Positions 1 through 11,369 of a stretch of 64,000 bases of DNA are shown piece after piece. Positions within the stretch are counted from its first letter, which is position 1, and each line of letters starts with the position of its first letter. The stretch is from Cyrtodaria siliqua (taxonomy: Eukaryota; Mollusca; Bivalvia; Adapedonta; Hiatellidae), in NCBI GenBank assembly GCA_037043455.1, contig JAWPHD010006789.1, positions 62,001-126,000 of the forward strand, read 5' to 3'. The notes under the pieces were generated by a model that worked only from the letters and a program-made list of their open reading frames with translations, did no database searches and was not told the origin of the DNA. A program made the position numbers and the translations under genes.

Positions 1-570
1 GTAACTTCACAACCCCTGCAGGGATTTTTAAATAACTTGGCACAAGTGATCACCATAACAAGACGATGTGTCGCGCGCAAAACCCAGGTCCGTACCTCAA
101 AGGTCAAGGTCACACTTGCAGTTCATAGGTGAAAAACAGGTATGCAATTTCGTGTCCGGACCGTAACGTCACAACCCCTGCAGGGATTTTTAAATAACTT
201 GGCACAAGTGATCACCATAACAAGACGATTTGACCCCCGCAAAACCCAGTCTTCAAGGTCAAGGTCACACTTGGAGGTCAAAAGTCAAATTGTGTCCGGT
301 CAATAACTCTGGCATTCATGGATGGATTTTAAAATAACTTGGCACAAGTGCTCACCACAACAAGACGATGTGTCGCGCACAAAATCCAGGTCTGTGGCCC
401 CAAGGTCAAGGTCACATTTAGAGGTCAAAGGTCAAATTGTGTCCTGTCAATAACTTTTGCATGCCTGGACGGATTTTCAAATAATTTGGCACAAATGCTC
501 ACCACAACCAAGTGAGGTGTCGTGCACAAATCCAGGTCCATGGCTCCAAGGTCAAGGTCATATTTAGAGG
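1..570. repeat. Satellite-like tandem repeat with AGGTCAAGGTCA core
   Basis: About three and a half diverged copies of a 140-165 bp unit lie head to tail. Each has a segment reading 'aaataacttggcacaag', then 'caagacgatgtgtcg', then one or more AGGTCAAGGTCA words. Copies begin near 1, 163, 300 and 449, and the window starts inside the array. No coding capacity is visible. Similar short arrays recur at 9.1-10.3 kb. Confidence 0.8.
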
Positions 571-1140
571 TCAGAGGACACTTCGGGGGCATTTATCACT
601 TACAGTGATATTTCTTGTTGTTCTATAAATTGTTTAGATATGTACTTAAAAAGTCATTGAAAATGCTAGTCACATTTCAGTCACATTGGACAAACATTCT
701 ATGTGACAAATTTCCTCAACTAAATATTGGTTATATTCCATGGTTTAAAATGATGTAACAAGGAACATTCCATCACAGTTTTCAACCAATTATTTCGAAA
801 CTTTACAGGATGTTTACATATCAGTTTGCCAACAAAATCAACCTTGTGTAAGCAAAGTTAAGGTCCCTTTTTATTAAGATTTGATGTTTTGTATGGATTG
901 TATTTAATGGGGGCATCCATGTCCCATGGACACATTCCTAATTTCAACTGTATCATGCATAATTGAATTTATATGTTTGTGATGCTAGAAATGACGGTTA
1001 TTGTTATAAAGGTCATTAGTGTATTATACTTTTCTTTAACTGTACAACAAAAGGTAAAAACATGAGCCCATTTTTCTTACATATTCTGTCATTAGATTAC
1101 ATCTATCATTTGCACTATATCATCAATAATCATTAATATG
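571..1140. other. Anonymous AT-rich spacer
   Basis: No open reading frame, RNA gene or clear repeat is visible in this stretch between the satellite array and the first dispersed repeat. Confidence 0.6.
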
Positions 1141-1435
1141 CTCCCCGTGTGGTTGCCGGGGTAGAATACAACCACTGCAAATCCTGCTACATGCAGAGGG
1201 GTAGAACTCCATCTTCATCTTCATTTTTGTCATTTTTTTATCATGCTCATTCAAGGTTTTCTTCATGACACCGCACATGCAAATGTGGAATCGTGGCTCC
1301 ATCTTAAATGGAGTGTCTACAATATAATGTGCAGCAACTCTGCAGGTTAGAAGGTTCTAGGCCCATTCTCCGTATTTTTATCTAGAAGAGCCTGGCATGT
1401 TCATCCGTGTTTGGCACCATATAACCTTTCTTGTG
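1141..1435 (+). repeat. Dispersed ~300 bp repeat, copy 1
   Basis: The segment runs from 'ccccgtgtggttgccggggt' to 'ggcaccatataacctttctt'. It shares ordered landmarks with four further copies in the next 4 kb: 'gtggttgcc', 'ctacatgcagaggggtag', 'tcatgctcattcaagg', 'caactctgca', 'tctaggcccattct', and the 'ggcaccatataacctt' end. It is non-coding. A SINE-like or short non-autonomous element is possible; no tRNA-like promoter was recognised. Confidence 0.75.
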
Positions 1436-1499
1436 TCAACACGCAAGATCAGTATCAGTCATGATTTTAACTTAAATCTGCATGCATATATTTAAATAA

Positions 1500-1720
1500 A
1501 ATGTAAAAAAAAAGCGAGAATTTAATTATACCTCCGCTTTCACAAAGTGAAGTGGTGGCTTATATTGAATCACATTGTCAGTAAAGTCGCGTCAAATAAC
1601 ACATTTTTGTCGCGTCCTTAATTATAGCCCAGCTTTCATAAAGTGAAATGGGGGATATATTGTAATCACGTTTACCTTAACGTCGCGTCACGTTACACAT
1701 TTTTTGTCGTCCTGTCATGT
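1500..1720. repeat. Two diverged ~100 bp direct copies
   Basis: Two copies of 'aattatacctccgctttcac' type sequence, at about 1522-1612 and 1620-1712, each followed by a 'gtcgcgtca...acacattttt' stretch. The rest of the interval up to 2.8 kb is AT-rich, with no supported feature. Confidence 0.55.
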
Positions 1721-2819
1721 CTCATCCCGTAACGACCATTTCTCAAACACTTTTGTATGGGTTGTTCCCAAACTTCATATACACATAATAACTGATGACC
1801 TTATGTCCCTCTACATCAGCCATTGTTGATTGCCTAATTTATTACCGAATTATGACCCTTTGACTTTGTTTAAGCGAGGGTGTTCATCACCTTCAGTGAT
1901 AGTTCTAGTTTTATCTTAGATATTATACTGTAGGTTAAATGATATATTATCAGGGCAATATCATCAGCAATTAATAATATGCCAAATAAGATTGTTTTGA
2001 ACTTTTCTAATAATACGTAACTATTCGTAAATGTGGAAGTTATGTAGACAGTCAAGATTTTTGTGTGTCACTTTAAATACATGAGCTGTTATGAAAGTTT
2101 TAAGATTAATATAACGATAAAAGATGATTAATTAGATGAATAACAGACTTTGTATACTAGGTAGTATTATTAGTATTACTTGTTAACTTGTTCAGGTGTT
2201 AGCTTTACTTGTATTATCATTTTCCTGTATAATGACACAAAGTTTGGCGAAGATGACGTGAAAGACTGTAATATGAAGATAGCGATATGGTCAGATTTAA
2301 AGCACCTGGTCTGTGAACACTTGATTAAAATGCCATGCACTTTTAATAGACAAGGATTCTTCACATTACCAAACATTAAAACAATGGTAATAGTATATCG
2401 TTCTTGATGGTAACAGACATTCAGGAAGAACATAGTTTTACAACATTTTTGTCACATAAGCTTTCTTTCAGAGAACAGCATTGCCATTAAATAAAAACGG
2501 GAAAAAAGGTCCAATAGAAACTACAGCACCCAAACACAATGACACTGTACACTCGCACTGGACTACAAAGAGCAAATTAAATATACAGTGAAAAGAAAAA
2601 ATACACAACACAAATAGTGGTGAAGACGGTTATCGACTTCAAACGGTCAGCAGCCAGATAACAGATAACAGCTTCGACACAACAGCTTTGACGTTACATT
2701 ACACTTCTCAGCATAAGAGCTTGGAGATTTCAGCTTTGGTTTTACATGATATTTCTCAACAAGAACAGCTTTGCCAAAGTCAACATTGGTTCTGTGTTTA
2801 GGTTATAGTTCAGCAAAGT

Positions 2820-3500
2820 TGATGAACATATAATGATCGGACATATCGTAAACTGCAACAGGCAATATCAGGATGTGAACATTTAAGAAGTCTATCCACA
2901 AACAGAATATATTGACTTCAGTTAGTTTCAGAACTGTGGTAATTGTTTACACATGAAGATAGAATATACTCCGAGCTATGAAAGGAAATATTAATGTTTT
3001 GTTCCAGAATTACTGAAGCATCATCGGTAGCGCATACAACTTCAAGTTTGATAATTCTAAGCTTGCAAAGTTACACAAGAACACTTAAGCTGTAATATCT
3101 ATGGGTTTCGAATTTCATGTATTGTTCAGCAAGATTTATACAAAACGATTTATTCCAAATTGCAACAGACTATCCACCAGCATTTCCATATTAAAAAAAG
3201 TCATTCTGCAAACAGAACTGAATTCATATATGCGCTTCAAGAGCATATATAACCTGACCTCGTCATGGAAGGAAACGCCTAGTGTTGTGTTCCAGTATAA
3301 GTGAAGAAGTGCCATAATTGAAAGTGCATATATCTTCCAAGTGTGACCATTCCAGGATCGCAAAACTTATTCTGTGCCATAAACGCTTACATAAATAACA
3401 TCAACCAAAGCTATAGAGAACTGGACATGATTACTGAACATCCAACAAATGAAAAGGAACTTTTAACCACTTCTATAAAGATGATCTGAAAAGTGTGCAA
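2820..3500. repeat. Strongly diverged tandem duplication, ~270 bp unit
   Basis: The blocks near 2811-3070 and 3125-3310 share ordered words: 'ttcagcaa', 'tgcaacag', 'tatccac', 'caaacagaa', 'gaaggaaa', and 'tgttccag' followed by 'tgaag'. A third, weaker block may follow. Short ORFs here are on both strands and look like chance. Confidence 0.4.
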
Positions 3501-3649
3501 ATAGAAACGAAAATATACATGGAATATACAGTTTTTATCATCGATTCAATGTTTCTGATATAGACAAAAAAAAAATTACATAAAAACGGCAGAGTTCAAA
3601 TGGATCAAATCTCAAAAACAGTTTTATTTTATCATGTACACTTGAATAA

Positions 3650-3985
3650 TCCCTGTGGTGTGGTTGCCAGGGTACAATACAACCACTACAATCTCACAAA
3701 CACACTGTCACATGCAGAGGGGTAGGACCCCCACCCACATTCATATTCATTTTGTCATTTTTTTATCGTGCTCATTCAAGGTCTTTATCATGACACCGCG
3801 TATGCAAACGTGGACATGTGGCTCCATCGTAAATGGAGTGTCTACTATAGAATTTGCAGCAACTCTGCAGTTCTGCAGGTAAAAAGGTTCTAGGCCCATT
3901 CTACATATGTTATCTTGATGTAAATTGAAGATGAGCCAGGCACGTTCATTCCTGTTAGGCGCCATATAACCTTTCGTGTGTTGGT
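3650..3985 (+). repeat. Dispersed ~300 bp repeat, copy 2
   Basis: Same family as 1141-1435, with the same internal landmark order. This is the longest copy and ends with 'ggcgccatataacctttcg' followed by 'tgtgttggtgcacc'. The reverse complement of this end appears at about 21747-21800. Confidence 0.75.
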
Positions 3986-4439
3986 GCACCTTAAAATGTA
4001 ATTCAATTCAGTTCAATTCATGTACACTTGAATAGGAAAATGGTCAGCGTGTCATTTATAATACTGACTGGTTATTCATTTAATTTTGTTTAATCATATT
4101 TATTTTTTAAATTGAAGTTGTGCAGGCCTAAAGCAATATACATGCCTGTGTTATTTCTCATACTGATTCTCAAAAAAAATTGCATGTTTTGTTTTGGCAA
4201 GGCACAGAAGATATTGAATAACAAGGATAGCACTATTTTACTTGCAATTTGTTTTTTGGCAAGGCACAGAACAAAACAGATAAAACAATTTTTAATATCT
4301 AATACTGTATTAAATAAATAGTAACTCTATTATATTAATTATTTAATATTGAATTAACTTTCCTTTTGAAAGACTATACAGATATGAATATCTAATACTG
4401 TAGCTATTGAATTACCAATATGCTTCAGTTATACAACTT

Positions 4440-4630
4440 GATTATGACGATTTGATCTATTTTATAAATGTAAATGGAGTTTATGCAACATAATATGCAA
4501 TTCTGAAGTTCTGCAGTTGAGAATATGCTAGGTACATTTTGGATATATATATTTAAATTTAAAAGAATAGAGCTCTTAGTGTGTTCGTTCTTCATGCCAC
4601 CATATGACCTTCTTGTGTTGGTGAGCAGTA
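4440..4630 (+). repeat. Dispersed ~300 bp repeat, copy 3 (3' part)
   Basis: Only the 3' half is recognisable: 'aaatggagt', 'ttctgcagtt', then the 'gccaccatatgaccttct' end followed by 'tgtgttggtg'. The 5' half is absent or too diverged. Confidence 0.55.
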
Positions 4631-4754
4631 AAACCAAATTCAACTCATCTGTTTTGGGAATGTTTTGAGTAAAACAAAAAGTTGAATGTACTGTTAATCA
4701 ATCCTGCATATTATGTTGCATTATAAAGTATAGATATAAATATATATTTATTTA

Positions 4755-5000
4755 GGGTTTCCCCTTTTCATTCCTGGGTAAGAATAGTGCAACTGCCTAT
4801 CCAGGCAGAGATGTAAAACCACCCCAAATTCATGTTCATTTTGTCATTTTTGTCATGTTCATTAAGGCCTTCATTATACCTGTATTGTTTCAGGAGCATC
4901 ATTGCTCCAGAAATGGTTCTATCCCGATTCTGCATATCTTTATTTCGATGTAAATTGTCAGTGAGCCTCACATGTTCATCCCTGTTGGCATCAAAACAAC
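4755..5000 (+). repeat. Dispersed ~300 bp repeat, copy 4 (diverged)
   Basis: The landmarks 'catgttcattttgtcat', 'tcatgttcatt', 'ttctgcatatctttatttcg' and 'gatgtaaatt' are kept, and the copy ends near 'catgttcatccctgttggc'. It is substantially diverged. Confidence 0.55.
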
Positions 5001-5281
5001 AACCATATATTCTGTATATCATCATAATTACCTTTTTAGTTCTCTGCATGGATAAAACGGATATATCATTAGACCCATAGAAAGCTTTAAGAAAACAATG
5101 TCTTTTGATATATACAACTGTATGACCTTAATAATATATGTGCATTCTTTTGGGTACATTTCGAAGAGTCACAAAAACATCAACTCAGTGTTTCACTCGT
5201 GCCTTTTTATAATAATAACTTTGTCATATAGAAAACTGTTACACATCATGAAAAAATTAGGTCTGAACATTCATCATTTTC

Positions 5282-5553
5282 TCATGGGTAGAGAAGCACT
5301 GCAAATCCCGCTAAGGACAAATCACTTCATGTTCATTGTCTTTTATTGTCATTCTTATTAAAGGTTTTCATCATGACCCTGCATGGGAACGTGGCTGCAT
5401 CGTAAATGGAGTCTCTAGAATTTTCAGCAACTCTGCAGTTCTGCTGGTTAGACGATTCCAGGCCGATTCTCCATATTTTATCTCGATGTAAATGGAGGTT
5501 GAGCGTGGCATGTTCATCCCTGTTTGGCACCATATAACCTTTCTTGTGAAGCC
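5282..5553 (+). repeat. Dispersed ~300 bp repeat, copy 5
   Basis: The copy begins at 'tcatgggtagagaagcactg' and ends at 'ggcaccatataacctttctt', with all middle landmarks kept ('catgaccctgcatgggaacg', 'caactctgcagttctgctgg', 'gatgtaaatgg'). Confidence 0.7.
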
Positions 5554-6369
5554 TATTCAGTTCAGTTCAACTAATGAGTGATGGCAGAAAAACATGCCTC
5601 CAACATCAATGTCGTATTTACATCAAAATTATACATTTAAATATATGAAGGGTAGATTTGCAATGTCGTTTTCTGTGAATGCCATTCATGTGACATTTTC
5701 TGTTGATGTACTGTAAAACCCATTTCTACTTGATTAATTAGCATGCAGTCCAGTGGCGTACCTGGGCATACGCACGTACGCACGTGCGTACAGGCTATTA
5801 AAGAAGCAAACAAATAAAAAGGGCTAAAAATGCGAAATATGCAATAAAAACTGAAGGTATAGGGGGGTTAGGCACATTTGTGAATCCAAAACTCGATGGT
5901 GCGTATACCTAGATTAGCCCCAGGAACACCATTAATTGTAATACTGTTAACTGATATTATATTACAGTACTGTTGTTCATTTTTGTTTATCTTTAGATAA
6001 GTGTTAAATAAATTGATATACTTAGCATTGTGTGTACTGTTCTTTGTTAAAGCCAATACATTATACTATATTTTTCTTATTTTGTCTTTATGTCAAACGT
6101 AGGTACATTACATAGTAAAGCACTAAAACTGACAGCAAAATGAATTCCAGAGTGAATACAAAACTTTCAGAAAACCATAAATTATAGTCCGACTCGATTT
6201 ATCAATCTTATAAGACCCAGTAGAGCGTCCACAGGCCCTCTCGGCAAACTCGATTGTTTTTAGTTACTAAAATGTTTACAAACTGTCATTTAAGCATCAT
6301 TGACCTTTTTATTTTTAAGTCCAGCCCCCGTTAGGCGAGACATGTGAATCCACGAATTTCTTGTTTAAA

Positions 6370-8290
6370 AGGTAGGTATATAGGCGAGAACATAAGACTT
6401 TTATTTGAAGTATTAGACATTGTGGAAAATCTTGACAATCTGGCGCTCTTATTTTTCTCGGATTTTGAAAAGGCCTTCGTCAGTATAAATTTGGAAATGT
6501 TCAAAACACTTTAACTTTGGAGATGAACTTATCAATTGGAACTGGGTCCAATTATTCTATTTTGGTGCGAAAAGTAGTATTATAAATAACGGTTTTCTTT
6601 CTGATTTCTTTCCAATAGAGAAGAGGTGTACGTCAATGATGTCCCCTCTCCCCCTTTTCATCATCTGCATTGAGTTAAATTTCACATAACGAAAATATTA
6701 AAGGAGTTATGGTAGCAGGTCAGGAGATAAAAAAAATACTTTATTCGCAGATGATGCAACGTTTTTTACAGATGGTTCAAGAAAATCTTTTGAAACTCTG
6801 ATAGATATATTAGATGACTTTACCAATATTTCAGGTCTTAAATTATACAGCCTTAAGGGCCAGTTCCCTCAAACATTCCAACATTAGATACTGTTCTAAA
6901 AAGAAATTTCATTGGTGCTCCGATTATGTAAAAACACTTGGAATTACTTTTCATACCGATAGCAGACACATATTCTCGTCAAACCTAGACCCAAAAATAC
7001 AAGAACTGTTTGAAAAGTTGGCAAAATAGAAAACTTACACTGCTAGGGAAAATGACCGTTTTGAAATGTTTCGCGTTTCCAAAACGAATCTACCCGTTAT
7101 TTGTTTTACCGAATCCGCCAAAAGAAAAAATCAAATCTATTGATGATATTATGTATATTTTTTCTAAAATTAAAAGAAGCACAGTTATTCAAGATTATAA
7201 ACAGGGAGGAATCAAAATGATCGATGTAGATAAATGTTTACACTCATTAAAAGGCAGTTGGGTTAAAAGAATACTAGATACGACCAAAAATGGAATATGG
7301 TAAACAATATACTTGGATAGACTGGACAGATATGGCGGAAAGCTTTTATTCGAATGTAATATAGATAAAGCCGATATTTTTAAAATGTTCCCAGAGCATG
7401 ATTTCTTAAGGGATATACTTATATCATGGAAGGATATACAAGGAAGTAATACGTGTACAAATATCAGTCAAGAAATTATTTGGAAGAATTCAAATATAAA
7501 AGTCGATGACAAAAAAGTATTTATTAAACGATGGTACAACAGAGGAATAAAACATATTGAGCACATCTTTGATTATAGAAAAAAAGACTTTTATACTTTC
7601 AGGGATTTTACTGAACTCTACCAGGTTCATGAAGCTGACTTTTTTAAACACTCATCAATAATAGCAGCTATACCTAAAGAATGGAAAGTAAAACTTAAAA
7701 GTGAAAGTATTAATGCAAATAGAAATGAGACGCTGCTTTAAAAACTTCTAAGCTAAAAACAAACAAATATTTATATGACTACCAATTAAAACAAGATTAT
7801 ACATCAAATATTAAACCACAGTAAAAATGGGAAAACCTGTTTCAAAATATTGAGTGGGAAAATGTGTATACTATAGCAATAAAAGCAACAATTAATACAA
7901 AACTAAGAAACTTTCAATATAAGTATATCATGAGAATAATCCCAACTAACAAATCCCTGCTCAAATTCAAAATGGTTAACTCAAATTTGTGTGAGTTTTG
8001 TAATATGAATATAGAGACAGTAAACCACCTTGTCTGGGAATGCATGCGTACACAACATTTTTGGTCAGAACTTTCCACATATCTAAATAGTCTAAACGTG
8101 AACCTAAATTTAGACTTAAGAACAATCACTTTTGGAATCAAAGAAACGGGACAAACGGTAAACACTATTTATACAGGCAAATTGAAGTAGAACGACACAT
8201 AGCTCTAAATAAAGACAAATCAGAAAGTCATGACAAAAAATGGATAAACTTCCGCGACCACTGAACGTATGGTTAACTTACAAACTTGTT
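6370..8290 (+). pseudogene. L1-like non-LTR retrotransposon (LINE) remnant, RT to 3' end
   Basis: The reading frames across this interval, broken by many stops and frameshifts, encode a reverse transcriptase of the L1-like type. A palm block of the form FSDFEKAF lies near 6460. The catalytic FADD is intact at 6744-6755. The thumb block 'SWQNRKLTLLGKM' sits near 7012-7055, and ORF pieces run at 7010-7303, 7313-7741 and 7864-8190. A C-x2-C-x8-H-x4-C zinc finger at 7990-8043 is the usual L1-type C-terminal finger. The upstream endonuclease is not recognisable, so the copy is 5' truncated or decayed. It would have reverse-transcribed its own RNA at a nicked target. It is not functional here. Confidence 0.85.
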
Positions 8291-8639
8291 TGCATATAGC
8301 AAACTAGAAATTAAATAAGCAACCACTCTACATATATGAAAAAAGGGAAAGCAATGCATATTTCTTCTATTTCTTCTTTCCTTAACCTCTTCATACTAAC
8401 TCTTACTCCTGCTGGTAAACATACCCCCGGGGGTTCCTTCGGTTTTCATCCTTCTGTTCTTATAGTATTTTACCTTTACCCAATCTTTATCTTTCCTCCT
8501 TTTAAAAATCTCTGAACCTTAAAAACTAAATTATTTCATCAGACTCTAAAATTATAATGTCAGTAATACACTTATATATCATGTTTTAATGTATGACTTT
8601 ATATATACTTAAGAAATAGTATACTTAAGAAATAGAACT
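8291..8639. other. Spacer between LINE and palindrome
   Basis: AT-rich sequence, probably including the LINE 3' untranslated region. No independent feature is visible. Confidence 0.5.
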
Positions 8640-8789
8640 TCGTTTACTGTGAATTATCGTTTAATATATCACGGTTTGGAGTTCAATTGTAAACAATAAT
8701 TTCACGAGCCCGAAGTTCGGGCGAGTGAAATTATTGTTTACAATTGAACGACAAACCGTGATATATTATAGATAATTCACAGTAAACGA
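8640..8789. mobile_element. Near-perfect 150 bp palindrome (foldback/MITE-like)
   Basis: The arm beginning 'tcgtttactgtgaattatc' at 8640 is mirrored by 'gataattcacagtaaacga' ending at 8789. The pairing continues inward through 'atatatcacggttt', 'ttcaattgtaaacaataatt' and 'tcac' to a GC-rich centre around 8714 (gcccgaa/ttcgggc with a one-base loop). Only a few mismatches interrupt about 70 bp of stem. Such foldback elements have no coding capacity and depend on a transposase elsewhere; that assignment is inferred. Confidence 0.75.
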
Positions 8790-9094
8790 TTTTCTATTTC
8801 TATTCTAATACCCTAAAATGTGAAAATAACGCACACATCTAATCTTTCGCATTGCTTTGCTTACTCTCCTAACGTCGCATACGTTACAATGCGCAATGCT
8901 TATTCTCCTAACGTTGCAAAAATTACAGTGATATATCGTTCAATATAACGAGATATTTTAAACTAGGCTATATAGTGCGGGTGTATTAAAATGATTTGTA
9001 AAGCATGTTATGTATATGTTGATGAAATAAAACAGTTTATTACAAAAAAAAAATTATTGGAGAAATCTCCGTGTCATTTTCCAACAAAAATTGC

Positions 9095-10345
9095 CGCTGA
9101 ATTTTGAGCCGTAGGTCAAAGGTCAAGGTCACAGTTACCCTATATGGAAATATCAATTCCGTATGATAACATCAAAACCGTAACACCTACACTCATGAAA
9201 CTTCATAGGTTCATCGCCCTTGTTGAAAGCAGAAACCCAATTTCTTTAGGGGCCAGTAGGTCATTGCCCTAGTTGAGAGGAAAAACTCTATTGTTTTTGG
9301 GGCCAGTAGGTCAAAAGTCAAGGTCACAGTGACGTTATTTGGAAATATGCATTCTGCACAATAACCTCAAAACGGTAACACCTACAGTCATAACTTCATA
9401 GGTGCATTGCACTAGGTGAGAGGAGGAACCCTATTGTGTTTGGGGCCAATAGGTCAAAGGTCAAGGTCGTCATGACTATATGGAAATAGGCATTCCCTGT
9501 GATAACTTCGAAACCATAACATTCACACTTATAAAACGTCATAGGTACATTGCCCTTGGTGAGGGGAAGATTCCTATTGCATTGGACTTAGCAGATCAAT
9601 GGTCAAGGTTGATGTGACCTTATATGGTAACATGCATTCTTCGTGATAACATCAAAACCATAATACCCAAACTCTTGAAACTTCATTTGTACATTGACGT
9701 TGGAGAGAGAAAGATCCTTATTGTCTTTGGGGTTATTAGGTCAAAGGTCAAGGTCACTATAACCTGATATGGAAATACACATTCCGACAAATACTTTGAA
9801 ACTACAACACTCACACTCATTGCCCTTGGTGAGAGGAGGAACGCTATTGCTTTTGGGCTTAGTAGGTAAAAGGTCAAAGTCACCATGTCCATATACGCAT
9901 TCCAAAAGTCAACCACGGAAATATGATACGGAACCCACAATTATTAAACGTCACAGGTGAACTTACCTTGCTGAGAGGAGGCGGCCTATTAGTTGTGGGT
10001 TCAGTAGGACTGGATCCTAAAAGAGATTTTCCCCACTGTAACTTGTAACTATTAGACCTACAATTTTAAAACTTGACAGAAATAGTACCCATGTTAAAAC
10101 AACCACTCCTATTTAGTTTAAGCTAAGTAGGTCAAATGTCAAGGTCACTCTGACCTGATCATGACAAATTCTTTCCCGGCTGTTATTCACAAACTATTTG
10201 ATCTACAATCTTGAAACTTTATACAAATAGTGCTCTTGGTTAAACAACATCCCCTATCAGGTGTTTTTTTTTTGTTAGAAGGTCAAAGGTCAAGGTTATA
10301 TTGACCTGACACCTAGTGAATGCTTTTAACATAAACACTTTAGGA
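9095..10345. repeat. Tandem repeat with AGGTCAAAGGTCAAGGTCA motif
   Basis: Six to eight diverged units of roughly 150-200 bp. Most contain 'ttggggccagtaggtcaaag' followed by a 'gtcaaggtcac' word, a 'tgcattc...gataacatcaaaacc' segment, and a 'cttcataggtacattgccct' segment. Strong copies of the motif start near 9112, 9307, 9450, 9736 and 10277. Non-coding; the ORFs here are chance. Confidence 0.8.
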
Positions 10346-10379
10346 AACGGGCGTATAATGCCCCGTTAGGCGGCGCTCT

Positions 10380-11340
10380 TGTTGACTTGCGCTCCGGACA
10401 AGAATTACAAGTATAAAGTTACAAAGGGCAATAACTCTAATTTGAATGAAGATTGGTTGTAGATCGCTGCACTTTGTCTCCTTGCCCTTTATGATGGTAT
10501 GAAGTTTCATTGTAGTCCCATAAGTAGTTTTTGAATTATGATACGGACATGAATTATAGGTACTAAATTTCGAAGGGCAATAACTCTATTTTGAATTAAA
10601 AATAGAGTTATGGTTTGTGCTCTAAACTACCTCTCATTGTCCAGTATTATTGTGTCAAGTTTCATTAAGTCGCATGAATGGATTTTGAGTTATGCTCCGG
10701 GCAAGAACTGTAAGTATATTACATAGGGCAATAACTCTAATTTGAATGAAGAAATAGTTATAGTTCTTGCACTCTGCACTTCCTCTTACGGTCTTGTATC
10801 ATTATGTGAAGGAAGTTTCATTTCAGACCCATTATTGGTGTTTGAGTTAAGCTGCAGACAAGAACTATAAGTATAATATTACAATGGGCAATAACTCTAA
10901 TTTGAATGAAGACAGAGTTACAAGTCTTGCACTCCTTACATTGTCTTCTATCAGTATGTGAAGTTTAATTGCAGTCCCCATAAGTAGTTTTGAAGTTATG
11001 TTCCGGAATAAAATTACAAAGGACAATAACTCAAATTCAAATGAAGACACAGTTACGGTTCTTACACTCTGCGCTACCTGTCATTTCCCTATATCATTGT
11101 TTGACGTTTCATTGCAGTCCCGTAAGTGGTTTTGAAGTTATGCTCTGAACAAGACTTCTAAGTATACAATTACAAAAGACAATACCTCTAATTTAAATGA
11201 AGACAGAGTTACGGTTCTTGCACTCTGCACGTCATCGCATTGCCCTCTATCATTATGTGAAGTTGCATTGTAGTCCCAGCAGCAGTTTTTGAATTATGCT
11301 CCGGACAAGAATTCTAAGTATAAAATTACAAAAGTGGGAA
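10380..11340. repeat. Tandem repeat, ~150 bp unit ('ggcaataactctaatttgaa')
   Basis: Six units are recognisable by 'gggcaataactctaatttga' at about 10426, 10576, 10726, 10886, 11031 and 11180. Each is followed by 'cttgcactctgca', 'tatgtgaagtttcattgcag' and 'gctccggacaagaa'-type sequence. The last units are more diverged. Non-coding. Confidence 0.85.
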
Positions 11341-11369
11341 GGACGGACAAAGCGGCGACTATAAGCAGT

